NCBI RefSeq assembly: GCF_004210375.1
Contig: NC_134825.1
Span: 64,285,558 to 64,349,557 of the forward strand
Origin: Tachypleus tridentatus
Taxonomy: Eukaryota; Arthropoda; Merostomata; Xiphosura; Limulidae
DNA length: 64,000 nt
Direction of reading: 5' to 3'
Shown: positions 48,901 to 63,900 of the stretch, piece after piece
Numbering within the stretch: position 1 is the first letter of the stretch
How the letters are laid out: each line of letters opens with the position of its first letter
Program-made: the position numbers and the translations under genes
Notes under the pieces: generated by a model
What the model was told of the DNA's origin: nothing
Databases searched by the model: none
The model's input: only the letters and a program-made list of their open reading frames with translations

Positions 48901-51900
48901 GAATTTGGTATTTTAGTTACAGTTATTTTTTCACTTCTACTAACACTGATAACAAAAGTAAGTTTATAAGAAATACAACATTCTGTCGAGAAGATGACTG
49001 TGTTAATAAGGCTAATTTACAACCTACTGTAAACCACGTTTCTTAACGATATATGAGTATCTGTGCGAAGTCCAAAAAGACACAGTCAACAGAAGGCTGT
49101 TATGGTCTTAAAAACAGAGAGTGACAAGGAAGAGTGATTTGGTAGATATGATAATTTTCTCCAAGTCTTACTATTTGGTATTTTCTATATATAACTAACC
49201 ATGGGGGAGATCATTAAGCTTTTTCACATGTGTACACAGTCCCAAGTCTGATATAAAGAAGTTTGATTGAAAAGAAAGATAGAGATTTCCAGCTTTAGTG
49301 ACTAACTGCGAAGGTGTATTTGCACTTACAAAACTGACAGTGCATAATATGCATGGTGTTCTAGATAGGAAAAATATACAAGTCACAAGAGATGAGAAAG
49401 AAATTCGTCCATCCATTTAATTTTCAACAGTAAAAAAGAAACTGTTGCAAGACATAAGGAAAGAAGGCTCTGTTTGGGTCAACAAGAAGGCTGATGGGAC
49501 TTGTCTGGAGGCCATCAAATGAATTTAACACATCCACTAATGCTTATTGTCAGAAACAAATTACCAAAATTGTTTTACAAATATCATTTGTAGTTATGCA
49601 TGGTCACGTACAACTGCCAAGAAATATAAAATACATGTAAGAAGCATCACTAATTATCCTGTATCAGAAAGGACAAAATGAAGTTTTTAATTAGTATCTC
49701 TCGTAGCAGTGATGGGGACATGAAAGAGACGAACTCTCCTACGTTTATAATAATGGCAAAGATTTGGACCATTTAGCCAAGTCATACAATGTTTCTTCAT
49801 TTTCAACTGGTACTACACAATAATAATAAGCACTTTACGATCATACGTTGATCAGACTGTACTGGAACACGTAAATATTTGTCGAGGAAGAATTAACAAC
49901 TTAGTGAAGAGAAAGAACATAATACGCTAATTGGCAAATTTGTCATCCGATTAAGCTAAGTTTCATCAGGAAGACATTAAAGGAACATCATCACTAAATG
50001 AAGGAATGTCTGTTGATACATGCTACAGAAGTTGCTAGTAATTGCTTGCCTGACTCTAGTGTAGTATACAACTATATATTCATTTCTTATCAGATCAGGA
50101 CTATACATTTTGAAGAGTCGTCTTCCTCAATGAGATCAAAAGGCAGAAGGAAATTGCAGATTACTCCATTCAAAGATGTGAGTTAAAGTGGCACCACATG
50201 ATGGATAAGTTGTCCCATCTGTAGCTGAACTAGCGTATACATATTCAAAAGAACACATTTAATATTTGACGATAAAGAATGAAAAAACGTTGCTTGTCTT
50301 AAACTTGGTTAAGACGTTAAAACTACATTGTTAACATGCTCTTATTAAATATAATCATCCGTTGACAAATAAATGTTCAAGACCTATCCAAGGAATATTT
50401 TATTGGCATTGGATTTTGTGGAACCGGAAGAATGGTTTTATGAGAAAATTTTCAGTGTGAACATAGTCAAGAAGGGCTGTCTAAGCTCAGTACAGAATTG
50501 AGGATTACCAGGAATAGCTTTGACAAGACATGGACAGAACTGTTAAGAGTAACAGAACCACTTATCTCAGTTTCCTTTGGCAGCCAGCAATTAGTGAATG
50601 TAATTATGTACTAATGTGTTCATGACTTTATTCAGTTTTTGTTTTCAGTTTAATATGAAAAAGTAGTTATATTATAACGTTGTAAGTGATTTTGCTTTGC
50701 TAATACTTTCATTGTATGTCGTTTGTTACATGATGTGATTGGTATTAAGTTGTTTCCTATGAATGAATGCTTTATTTTACTATTATGATTTGCACTTGTG
50801 ACATTACTTGTCAGATTTATAAACAATTATAAACCATGCTACTTTAGTTGGTGTATTTCATTTAGTGTACATTCCTACGTATTGTTTCTGTTTGCTTCAT
50901 CTTGATTATGAAATTAAACTGTTATTTGTGCTCTGAAATGTGATGTCTTATAACAAACTTACTGTTTTCCATTATTCTCTGCGTTCATTTTATCATTATT
51001 TGCTTTAACTCTCTATATGAAAAGTTTAGTTTCGTGTAACAAACTTGAGTGGTCTGCTTCACATATGTCTTATGCTGTTTCTCCCATGTCTGTTTAGTGT
51101 CGTGTAACGTCATGTTTCAGTTCGTTTAGTTGAATTTATGTCTAAACGTAATTATCAATCTTAACTAACTTAGGTAAAGCTGAAATAATAAAGTGAATAC
51201 TATGATGATCCTACTAGTTACATACAACTCTATAACTTAATTTTGAGAACATTCTAAATTCATTTAGTATTTCCAGACTGTAGTTGTCTTAAGACCAACG
51301 ATCCTGGACTTTATCTGTGTTACATAATACTCCTTTTGTCTGTGTTACATAATACTCGTTTTGTCTGTGTTACATAATACTCCTTAGTTTTAATGTTTGG
51401 TAAGCGTATCTTGTTAAGTTATTTGCTTGACTTTTGCTACTCATTTAATAATATTTCACAATATTTCAGTGTGACTGAATAAAACTAGAAAAGCATAATA
51501 CTTTTTTGTTCTCTGGTTTTACGTGTGTTTTGAATTTCAATATCTCTTTCAGTCTTGTACAAAATGTCCCCCAGCTCAGACTACTGTTAAAGGCATAACT
51601 TTTTTTATTTCTCTGATTTTACTTGTGTTTTTGTATTTCACTACCTACTTCAGTCTTGTACCAAATATCATCCAGTTTTAATCACAGCCGTAGCTAAGTG
51701 AAGATGCCAAGTTTTCTAGTTTAATGTCAAAATATTTTCTACGTGGGTCTCGAGTTATAAACAGATTGTAATATCATGAACGTTTGTATGTGGGAAGTGC
51801 TCTGTTCGTAATCTAAATACAGAAAAGTTAAATAACTTATTTAGTAAAAGTATTAATTAATAATTTGTAAGAAATAAGTTATTTATATATTTACATACCT

Positions 51901-54900
51901 CTCATGAATTGTCATATTCGTTCTACATTTTAGCTCTATTCACACTACAGTTGTTTTTCTCCTATTCTTATCAACTACTATTATTTTATTCTAATTAATA
52001 CTACCATAATAGTGAACTATTTGTACTCATTTGCACAACAAGGATATGAAAATCCTATACAACAAATATCGACTTACCGTTCGAGCTACATCCTTAAATC
52101 TAAACCAAAAACGTTTTATTTGAAAACAAGTTTTAAAATAGGAGTGATTCATTAAGCGTTCCATAATCATTATAAGTCCATTACTAGTAATCTAGAGTTA
52201 CAAAAAGTAATTGTAATTACAATTTGTTTTGTAATTTGTTCGTTTTGGACTTTAGATTTTTGATGATGGAATTATGAATATTCCGAAATGTTTAATAAAT
52301 ACTTGCTAATATCACGTTTGTGTTTTACTTTATCACTAAGTTACATTTTTTGATAAAAATGAGTCGATTACTAGTTATATTGGGTTGAGGAATAATTCGT
52401 GAGCGTTTTTTCAAGTTAGAAAAATATATTCATAAATGAAACGCTTTCGCAAAATATTTCATGTCATTTGGTAGATAATTTTTTGCTCTAATAGATGGTG
52501 TGTTTGATTTTCATATGTCTTTAATTTTTACTTTCATTTTCAGCTCATTAAATGGAATGTCAAGTGGACAAAATCGAGCATTTTCGACACCATCTGCTTT
52601 TCGCATTTAATATCTTGCAATTTCGTTTAAAACAATGCATACTATATACCTAGGTATTACATGAAATAAAGCATCATAATAAATGTTTTGGGTGTAATGT
52701 GTTCATGCATTGAAGTATTGTATAGTCTTGCATGTAATGCTTGAATGAAATTATTTAAAAACGCTCACGAATTATTCCTCAACCTAATATAACATACCTA
52801 ACTGAATTTGCAAATGAATCATTGCACAGAAGACAAATGAAATGTTTTGAAACTAGCACTTTTTTGAATAGCATGTATGTGCAGTTGTAATACAAAGCAT
52901 CGAGACTGAATATTAATAATTTCTGAGGTATTAATATTTACTGTAATCCGATAGAACACTATTTATACCTATATCCATAATATTTATTTTTTTCCTTTCT
53001 CATGCTTCTTTACTCGGTGTCGTATGAAAAGTCTTAATATTGCATGAAATAAGGAATCATTCATGATCACTTAGCATTATTGTTAGAGTTATTTATTTAA
53101 TACAGAATCTATCTAACTGTAGCATTTTCATGTAAAGGTAATAAAATACCATTTTCATCGAGCATTGTAAATTAAACAGACGAGAACACGCATCTAATAA
53201 GAGAAGTATTTTTTATCATCGAACGAAATATTCATTGTTTATTAATCGGATATCACACTTGTTCAAACTGAACATCAATTGTGTTGCTAACTTTACTGTT
53301 TTATTTTGGAACTTTAAAAAAAAAACGTTTATTATTTTTGAATGGCAAGCTAGCTATAGCAATGTAAAATCTATACTTCGTAACAGTGGAACAGAAAAAA
53401 AAACAATTTAATGATAAATATCAACTTCTTCCATTTGCTATTGTATCAGTAAATTGTCTAATGTTTTCAACATAGTTAACCAGAAACGAACCAGTATTGA
53501 TTGTGTATCATCACTAGAAACAGTAAACGTAATCATTAATTAAATACTTCTAGATTGTTACAGTGTCATTCACATTATCTTGATATATTTGAAAAGACGT
53601 TATAGCAAAATTATAATGTATAGATGGGTTTGTTTTAACATAAATACCGAGTTAAATATATAACTTTGTCAATTTCTCTAAATTTAAGGTATTGAGTTAC
53701 GTAAAGCCTTATTTAAATATACGTTCAATATATATGGTCTTGATTAATCACATGCACATATCTTCACTCTGTTTTATAATGTAAATGTTATTGTAAGACA
53801 TCACATAAAATATTGTACTCAATTACACGTAAACGTCCATTTATCACAACATCAAAAATAACTTTTCTTCACCAGTGTAGAAAGTTATGTAAGACTTCAC
53901 ATTAAAATGTATTTATACGTGTAAGTAAAACTTCTGTTGACACATTTAATAGAATACCTATGAACATTGTTCAAATTGCAGTTTAAACTTTGAATTATTA
54001 AATATGTTAGGTCTGAATTAGTTTGAATCTTATATTGTATCTTTTATATTCTAAATCTTTTAAAGTAGACTTACGCGGAAATCTTGAAGCAAAATGATTC
54101 TACATTTTAGCAGTGTTAAATAAGTTATTGCAAATACGATTGTATTTCATTGCGATGTAGTACATGAATATTTACAATGTAATTTTTAAATAACAGACTA
54201 GTAACAAATTCGTTGGATATATAAACGAAAGGAAATTATGATAAATTTACTTAATTTAGTAAGATGTTATTTCTTTCTTGTTTATTAATTTGTTTATATG
54301 AACAGCAAAGTTCAGTAAACACATTGTTTGAAACATCTCTTATCATTATGATAGTAAACTGATTTAGAAGTATGAAAACAGTGATTTATTACCTTTAGTA
54401 TCAATGATAACCTTGTTTGGAACAATTTCAGGTATTCATTTAATATATTTTCAGTTTTAGGGTTAATTGTGGAACAAGGTGTTTAGTAGGGACGGTGCTA
54501 GAGTGTGAAGAGGTGTATTTGCACACCCAAATTTCACTTTAGTCCACCCAAGTTTTTGTTTTTTTAATTTCTAAGAAGAGTCAACAAAAGCTCCACTGGC
54601 CTAAAGTCTACCTACAAGGGTTAATTGTCTCCGAGCCCAATGAGCCATTTAAATCAGTTTTGACAATGAAATGATCACTGAAAGCTTATTTTTCTAAAAT
54701 CTATAATAAATAACTTATTCTTTTAAACAATGGATTGAAACTGACAATATCAGAAGCTTTTGTGAAGTATTTAAATATATGTTTGTAAGTATACATTGTT
54801 GATATAAATTTTCATAGACAATTTGATCTTTGCGTCACTAAGCTTTTAAGTGACTTTAGTTATCCAGTTTGTTTTCTGTGAAGAATTTAATAATGTTGAA

Positions 54901-57900
54901 TTAATTTAAAAGTATTAAAACATCATGCAGAGTATATTGTAATATCTCTTATAATTTGGTAACCTATAAATTTGGAATATTTTCCATTTCCATTATAACG
55001 TTACTTCAACAACATTATAAATATTTGATTAAAGTATTTGGAAAATAAGAATAATAACACTTGAGTATGCTTGAAGTATGTTACATTGTAGTTTCACAGT
55101 AATATTTTACTTTCATATAATGAACTTCCAAAGTCAAAGAGGTAGGTTAATAACTTGTTTCCAAGATGTTTTGACAACTTGACCGAGATGAATGATTTTG
55201 TTTGATCAATTAGTTTCGTAAAAATTTAAATTAAAGACTTACTTTTCGTTTTTATTATTATTTTTCATTATGTCACGCTTGTTCTGTTTTATGTTAAAAT
55301 AATGTCAGTATTATTAAATATGTTCCTTAAGTGATTTACGTTTCGGTTAATAACGTAGAGTTAAGGAAGTTTCGTTTTGTAATAAAACATTCCACGTTTT
55401 TAAATATTAGTAAATCATAGAAAAACATAAAATATATATAACAGTGAAACTGAGACAGAGCTGATAAAGTTCAACATAATATTACCAAATCACATTCAAG
55501 CAAAAAAATCATATTCAAATCAGAGATTTTTTCAATTTTCCGATTAGTCTTGACTAACCAAATGAAATAAATAATTTCATTTTAAAGTGGCAGTAAATTA
55601 ATCATTAAAACATAATATTGTATTGTGTAAAAGACGACAAATAAAGTAACTTACGGTGTTACGCCCTCTACATCAAAGTCAGTGAAGGTAATATGAACTC
55701 TCTCGGTTTTTCTCCCTATAAAGGAATAGTAGCATTCTGTGTTTCTAGGATACAATCCTGGATGGTTGGGTGAACAAAATGTTCCGTTAGTTTGTTCCCA
55801 GCTATTGAAGATGAAGCCGCATACTGTAAGTCATGTTATTACTTCAGTTATAAAATTATATATCTCTAAACAAGCCGGTTAGTAAAATATCTATTCAAAT
55901 CATACATGAAGATAATATTACATTTCTTAATATTTGCTTTTATCAGTTATAGAAAATTAATTTATATAATATAAATCTTACATATTATGGTAATGTTAGA
56001 AGGGTAATTCTAACATTTCTTCTTTACCAACTCCTCTCTGTTTGCCAATTTTTGTTTATTTTTGACCCATTACCAACACATTTAACACAGAAGCAAATAA
56101 CACTATGACATATCGTAAAACATATAATCATATATTTATATCTTCTTCTAACTTAATAAAAATTATTGTAATTGTGACACTGTAGTTTCCTATAGATAAT
56201 TATTATGCTGTAGTGAGAAAATTTTTTAATTGGCAGTCAGAGTACAGCGTTAATACCACGTTTTTTAAACCATATGATAGCACCAACGATTTTAATCGTC
56301 TGTCAGAAAAATAAATGATCACTTTTGAAGTTGAAGTAGAATATTCTCCGTGGTAAGTTCTATAATGGCATATTGTTTTTTAATTATTAGTCTATTATCA
56401 ACATCAAGAGATTGACTGTCACCTTTATGGAGCACCAACAACTTAAAGTACGAGCAACATTTTGTAATGTAGTAAGGATTCGAACCCGTCTCGTCAGTTC
56501 CAAAATCTTGAATCAACCCGCGACATAAAATCACCTTTCCATGTTCAATTTTATTTCAGATCTATATCTTTACAGCTTATTTTCCCTGTTATGAATATTC
56601 TGAGAAAAATGACCCTAAAATAGAAACATAAAAGGTTATAGCTGCTTATAGGTTTCCTTTCCAGAAATTTAATTTACATAATGTATGTATTTTGTTTGTT
56701 TGTTTGTTTGTTTTGAATTTCGCACAAAGTCACACTGGGGCTATCTCCACTATCCCTAATTTAACGGTGTAAGACTAGAAGAAAGACAGATAATCATCAC
56801 TGTTAACTCTTGAGCTACCCTTTTATCAACGAATAGTGGGATGGACCGTCACATTATAATGACTCCACGGCTGAAGAAGCGAGCACGTTTGGTGTGATGG
56901 GAACTGGAACCCGCGACCTTCGAATCACGAATAAAGTGCCTTAACTATCTGACCATGCCGGGTTTAGTGTGTGTATAGTCAAAATAGATTTCGTTTCTAC
57001 AAATGCACTGCTAAACCTCTGTAGTCGTATTCGTTAATCAATAAGTGCAGAAGTACAACAATTAGCTACGAAGAGTTGATAAACACGTAACATCTAAGAG
57101 CTCTTGTTTCTCTGTAGAATACAATGTGTGGCTGAAATAAAAGTTAAAAAACGCATTTTTTATAATTGTAAGAGAAACATGTTACATATTTATTTGTAGT
57201 TTGTAATTATTGGTTTTTTTATAAGAAAGTAAAGTCAGTAAGCTAAAAACTATTGAATTATACATTAGGTAAACAGTTTTTGTACCTTATATTTCTTTCC
57301 ATTCATCTCTGAAGCTCTATGCTCAAGGACACAGAGAAATTAAAAAATCTGTAAATATAATTTTGTCATCTAGCGTAAATTCTTGTGTTTTTCGGTTATT
57401 AACATAACATTAAACACCGTTACATAAATATCAATACTTTTATTAAGGCTCGGCATGGCCAGGTGATTAAGGCATTTGACTCGTAATCTGAGAGTCGCAG
57501 GATCGAATCCCCGTCACATCAGATATGTTCGCCCTTTCAGCCGTGGGGGCGTTATATGGTAAATTCTATTAATCGTTGGTAAAAGAGTAGCCCAAGAGTT
57601 GGCGGTGGGTGGTGATAACTAGCTGCTTTCCTTCTACTCTTACACTGCAAAATGATGGACGGCTAGCGCAGATAGCCCTAGTGTAGCTTTGCGCGAAATT
57701 AAAAAACAAACAAACAAATACTTCTATCAAACGAGCAAATTTTTAACACTAATTTGCTCAAGATAAAGAGTAAATAATCGTTTTTTTTTAGATTCGTGTA
57801 GTTCACTTTAATTGTATATTGTTTTTTTATTGGCAAGTACAACTGCTCGAGGGTTCAAAAAAACGTGCCACTTTTCTCGCTGCCAAATACACTAATAATG

Positions 57901-60900
57901 TTTTTAATTAGTAGTAAAATACGTCTTGACAAATGAGCTTTGCCACAGACTAGCTTGAAGTATAATCGTCTATGAAACCAGTTTATGTCGGTTCTACAAC
58001 GAGACGGGAAATATATTCAACTGAAAATCAGTTCTAGGTTATTGAGATTAGGAATGAAAAGCTCTTAAATTCATGCATATAATTTGCCAAGGAAGATTTA
58101 ATGAAGTTTTTCTTAAGAAACGTTCCTAATACAAGCTTAAAACTTCATCTTGTGAGTACCTAATCATATAGGATAAGCAGGAAAAACTCACATTTAACTG
58201 AGGGCTTTATTGTGTATCAAATAAAGAGGACATTTCACGGTATCTGCTGAGTACTGTGTTGTTCCTTGTTAACATATTTAGTTGTTTTCATTTTAGGATA
58301 AAACTACTTGAAAATCTAGTTGAAAACACAGTTATTACTTTTATTGGTGACTGAATCTTGTAAACGCTAAGGGCGTGAACATAACTGTGCAATCTTAAAA
58401 TTGATATGTCTGAGGACTTATAACACAAAAACGGATTACAATACTCCTGATGGGCAGATCACAGGTAGCTCCTTGTGTAGCTTTGTGCTTACCGAGAGAA
58501 AAACAAACATATAAACTTAAAACCGGCCCCGATTTTTAACAAGGATTCCTTTACAACCTTTAAAAGATAACTATAAAAAGATTGGAAGGCAAAACGATTT
58601 TGTATAATATATTTCTCAACTTTGACCATGACCTTAAGTTGATGAAAGTTTAACATGATATTGAAATGAATTTCCTTTATAAAGTACATAGTTTGTCAAT
58701 GTTTAAAATGATCGATAAACATTGAATTTATGTTTAATTTCTCTGCATTAAAACATCCTATTTAACTATGTTAGATCGAGATCTCGAGTTTTCATCTTTA
58801 GCTACTCTATTTTATTCACTTAAACTATGTTTGGGAAAAGTGCATATGCACTTTATATATAGACTTCCCTACAGTGACATTTGAGACAGTACAAGAAGTT
58901 ATCGTCCTACATAGAATTTAACTGGAAAATGTTGTGCAGGTATATACCCTCATGTGTATTTTGTTTATGTACAAAGTTCCTTATCATCACATATATATAT
59001 ATATATATATATATTTCCCATATTTAAAAGCATATTTACCAACGTAATCCCCAAAAGCATTCACGTTTCGCTTGAACACCAATTTTAGTGATTAAAATCG
59101 AAAATAGAAATAAAGAAAATAGTCACCTGATAATTGTGAAACATCTTCCTTTGCCATACTTCCTCCTGCACTTTGCTAAAATGATTTCTACATTAATTTT
59201 CTTTACGTAAATGTAAATGAAAAAAAATGAAAGTTTAAGTCCAGTTTTCTATTTTTTGTGGTTATAGTTGTGTTTATCGCCAAGTTATCCTTTTATCTTT
59301 TAGTTTATCTATGAATTTTTAGTTGCATTAAAACGTTAACTCACATTCTAGCTAATCATTTGCATTTTGAGTAAATATGTGTGTGTGATGAAACTGTCAC
59401 CAAATTCCCTAGCGGCGACGTACAGATACTATTAATGTAGCATAATATTATTTAAATTAATGATCGTACGAGGTATACTCTCCCGATCTTCTCAGTGAAT
59501 ACATTTTTTCTCAGGAACTTCACTAACAGAGAAAGTCACGAGATAGTTAGTGAGTAACACAGCCAATTATTACTGTTTATCACTGAATATTGTTAACAAA
59601 ATTGAAATGTAGTTTTGTGATGTTGTATTTTTTGACTTGGGATTTTCTTTATTGTTATTTTTTCCCTAATTGCACTATTTGAAATAATACCTGTATTTAT
59701 GATATGTTATTCATTATTGTCAAGACTTGGCCACACTTGTGCTTATTAACTGCGTTTTGGTAAGTGTTGACTTTATTTCTAAATGTTTCTATAGTTAAGT
59801 AAATTGTTTTGTTGTTGTTGTTGCTGAACCCCAATTGTAGAGGCATGTTTATTTTAGGCCGTTGCAAGTTCTTAAAATAATGTATCGCACTACTGTACAA
59901 GCCCTTGATATCTAAAACATTTAAATAAATTAGAGAAATTGACGCAAAAAATATTTATGTTTAGTTAAAACAGTCGGCAGCAAAGAACTATAAGCTAAGG
60001 GAAAATTCAAGTTAATAGCTAAAATATTTGATCCTTAGGCGTATAACTCTGTATATTATTAAAGGAAGAAAGACAAATGATATTCAAAAGAAATACGATT
60101 CCTATTACAGGTAATGAAGGAACAAAAAACAATGACATTTAAGTAGTTTAAATAATGCTGTTTAAAGCCTTCTTCTTGTGGTAAGTAAAATATTGACTAG
60201 AAAATAGTTAATAAATAGTGATTTTATCAGCTGTCTCCACTAGCTCAAACTGCTCTTCTTTAAATGCTTTATTTTATTTGTTTGTCTTGGATATTCACGT
60301 AAATTTATACTAAGTGTCCATATTTTTTAATTAATAGAATAGGAGGAAAGCAGTTAGTCAGTAACACCCACAGACAATTTGACTATTCTAATTGGATACT
60401 GGGATTTGTACGTCACTCTTATAATATATTTACGCCCCTAGATGAGAAGTATAATTTTTAAAAAATGGGATGCGAACCGTGAACTCTTGGATTTTTCAGA
60501 TCAGCAAGCTAACCATTAGGCTACGCGAAGCCGTTCTTAAACCTAATACCTCTTTTCAGATAAATACATGGACATGAAAGCAAATGTTTAATAAATATAT
60601 AGCAGGCATTGACTTAATTATCTTTTTGACGCAGTTGAAATTATAAACATAAGTAATGTTTATATTGCAGGTGACAACTTACTCGTTCACAAATCATGAA
60701 GACGTGTAATCATTTAATGTTTTTAAATAATCCTTTGGAAAATATAATTATCATACGTAATTTTAGAAATTCTTTTAATTTTACTGTCATAGAAATGTTA
60801 CGTTCCCAAGGAAAAGAAAATATTATGTAAACAAAATATTAGAAAACCAATAACTCATTTGTTTGGTTGTTTTTTAGAATTTCGCGCAAAGCTACTCGAG

Positions 60901-63900
60901 GGCTATCTGCGCTAGCCGTCCCTAATTTATCAGTGTAAGACTAGAGGGAAGGCAGCTAGTCATCACCACCCATCGCCAACTGTTGGGCTACTCTTTTACT
61001 AACGAATAGTGGGATTGACCGTCACATATAACGCCCCCACGGCTGAAAGGGCGAGCACGTTTACTGTGATGGGGATTCGAGCCCGCGACACTCAGATTGC
61101 GAGTTGAACGCCTTAACCCACCTGGCCATGCCGGGCCAACTCATTTCATCTCATTTGTACTCCATGTAATCATGCATAAGAGCGTTAAGTATAATAACTA
61201 AGCCTATAGACCGGCCATTATTAAAAATAAAATTAAATCATATATATTAATATTAAACTGTTGTTGATTTTGATATTTCTGTTAGTAATAATAAACTATA
61301 CTATAAACTATACGAGGTCTTCTTGTAAAAGAGGTGTTTATACAGTCGTATATTTTTAATCGTATCATATCACGAAATATTCTCCACACTTTATTAAAAA
61401 AGATTATAAGTGTGCGAGTCACTCTCTCTAGTGGCGGTGGCCCTCTCTGTAATAAATGTAATATAAATACTGTTTTACACTTACCTGACTGCGGGTCTTG
61501 CCTCACTCCGTTGATTCCAAAATCTGGAAAAAATAAATACCATTTGTTGGTGCATTTATTTCAATATGTGTCGTTTACTGATCAAGTTATTAAACAAAAG
61601 AAGGAAATATACAAAAACAATCCTAATCAGTCAAATGCTGGTGCTTTCTATAACACTTAGGCCTTATAATAAAATAGGTGATAAACTTTATATGAAAATG
61701 GTAGTTTCTAAAAATATATATATATATATTTAAATTAACCCTTCAAATTATTCCAAATTAGAGAAAACTGTTCATCTCTAAGAGAAGATCATCACACCTC
61801 AGTACATTCGTTTTATCGACTTCCATTTGTTGTAATTTATTAAGTTGACATATTCTATCAATATTTCAAAATATCATGGATAAATCATTATATTTAAGTA
61901 CATGTTACCCTATTCCATCTGTATATAACATGAAAAACAAAGTAAATGGGATAGGCTAAAATATTATGGAGATTTGAAACTTAGAGAGTAATGTAGCAAT
62001 GTAATATTACATATAGTCTGATAAATTAATTATGTAAATAGTTCTTCATCCTAATGAGTTCTGATGTTGTGCGAAAGGTCTCGTCGGTAACGATACGTAA
62101 ACACTTAATATATTATAGTTGAAATGCAGAATAGACATTTCATACTTGGAAACCTGTTATGAACCAATAATAATAGATGAGGCTAAAATGGTAATATTGT
62201 AACTCTTACTGAAATGTAATATAACACATTACCAGTTAATGATCTGTATACTGCGAAAATATTGCATTTGCGTCTATAATAGACAAACATAATATACGTT
62301 TCTGGGATTACACCTTCAGTAGATAAGCTAGTTGTTCGGGTGTAATAATATTTTTTACGAGTTTGTTTCCTTAGATATATCTACCTTCCTATAGTTAGTT
62401 TCCCAGAGTGCACAGTAGTTCAGGGGTGCGATGCCGCGGGTTTTAGTGTCCATATGTGCTATTAATTTCTTTTTTTTCTGACAGAAGTGAAGAAAAGTGA
62501 TGCTTGTGAATGAAGATAAAATATGATAGACGGCGTATCTCTGCTACAGTGGGAGCCCTCCTATCAATACTTCTCTCACTAAAGGATGTTTGTTCTTTCC
62601 AGTAATCTTCGCACAAGCACATTTTTTTTAAATCATCAAGATGAGAAAGAAAAGAAATTCTAGATTAAAAAAGGGTGATTCAGCTCTGTGGTATAAATTT
62701 GTTTTGAAACATCCTGTGTCATATCCAAACTTTCCCAAATAAAACTAAATAAATAAATCTGTAAAATAATATTCAAGTTAATTATTACTTGGTTACCGAT
62801 AAAAAAAAGAGAGTAAATGTTACGCAACATCAGAATATAATATCGTTTCTAGTTTTCAGCACTTAGCTGTTCTTTTTAATCTCGAATGACCATTTGGGTC
62901 CATACGTTAAATCTTTTTTCAAACACATCTTTTAAAACTATTTTTGAACCGAATTGATTGCAGACCCATAACTTGTCTCAGAAACACTTTGATCACGCAA
63001 AATATTAGCATAAAATTCCATACGTAATTAAGTATTACTACTTAATAGCCCCCCAGTGGCACAGAGGTATATCTGCGGACTTACAACGCTAAAAACTGGG
63101 TTTCGATACCCGTGGGGGGCAGAGCACAGATAGCCCATTGTGCAGCTTTGTGTTTCAAAACAACAACAACAACAACTAATTAATAGTAAAATAATGTACA
63201 TCTTACATTGAAAATGTGCGATTGCAGTTAGTTTCTTTGGGGCCAATTCTTTACAGTGAGCGTTGTAATAGACAAAGATTCTCAGATTACGCTGTTTGTT
63301 AGAATGAGAGTATCCTTTGAATACTGAGAGCTAAATCAACAAGTTGGTTGGTGAACAGAGGTTTAAACCTATTCTTAAATGCAAGAACAACTAATTTATT
63401 ATACACTCAAAATACATTTTCTGTTTGCTTTCTTGTCAAAAAAAGGTTTGTAAGTATACCGTAATGTTTTTATAATGTGGCTATTATGGAAATATATTTT
63501 TATATTATAATATATTAGATTTCAAGGCACTTTTTTTTTTCTAAACTTCCTCGAGACAGATAAATATTGAGGGAAAAAATACAGCTTAATAGCTCAAAAG
63601 TATAAACAAAGCAATTGAATAATTTACCATATCTGTTTAATACATTCAACTAAATCATTTATAGTTTACCACATTTTTTGTAAACGCTATGACCGTTGCA
63701 GAAACCTACTTGGTAAATTGAACCAGTTTCTGATAATAAAATGAGAATTCATATACTTGTTTACATGTCCAATGGTAATAAAAAATCTCTGTCTAATATA
63801 TTTTTTAATACGTCTTGTAAAACTTCACCTACCAGAGACAAATCGATAAGTAGCTTGAAATCCTTTATAACTTGTAGAAGATTTGGCCTTGTTTGTATGG

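Noticed and set aside
59134-59172. Possible 39-nt extra linker exon of the CUB gene on the minus strand (GSMAKEDVSQLS), phase 1-1, between the linker exon and CUB2
   Set aside because: It would fit in phase, but the acceptor (AAAGTGCAG) has no pyrimidine tract and the donor (GTGACT) is weak. Skipping it already gives a natural junction (DPQS-V-CGF). A cassette exon cannot be excluded.
61334-61660. 108-codon plus-strand open frame with several cysteines
   Set aside because: It overlaps the minus-strand linker exon and its splice signals and shows no domain. Treated as a shadow.
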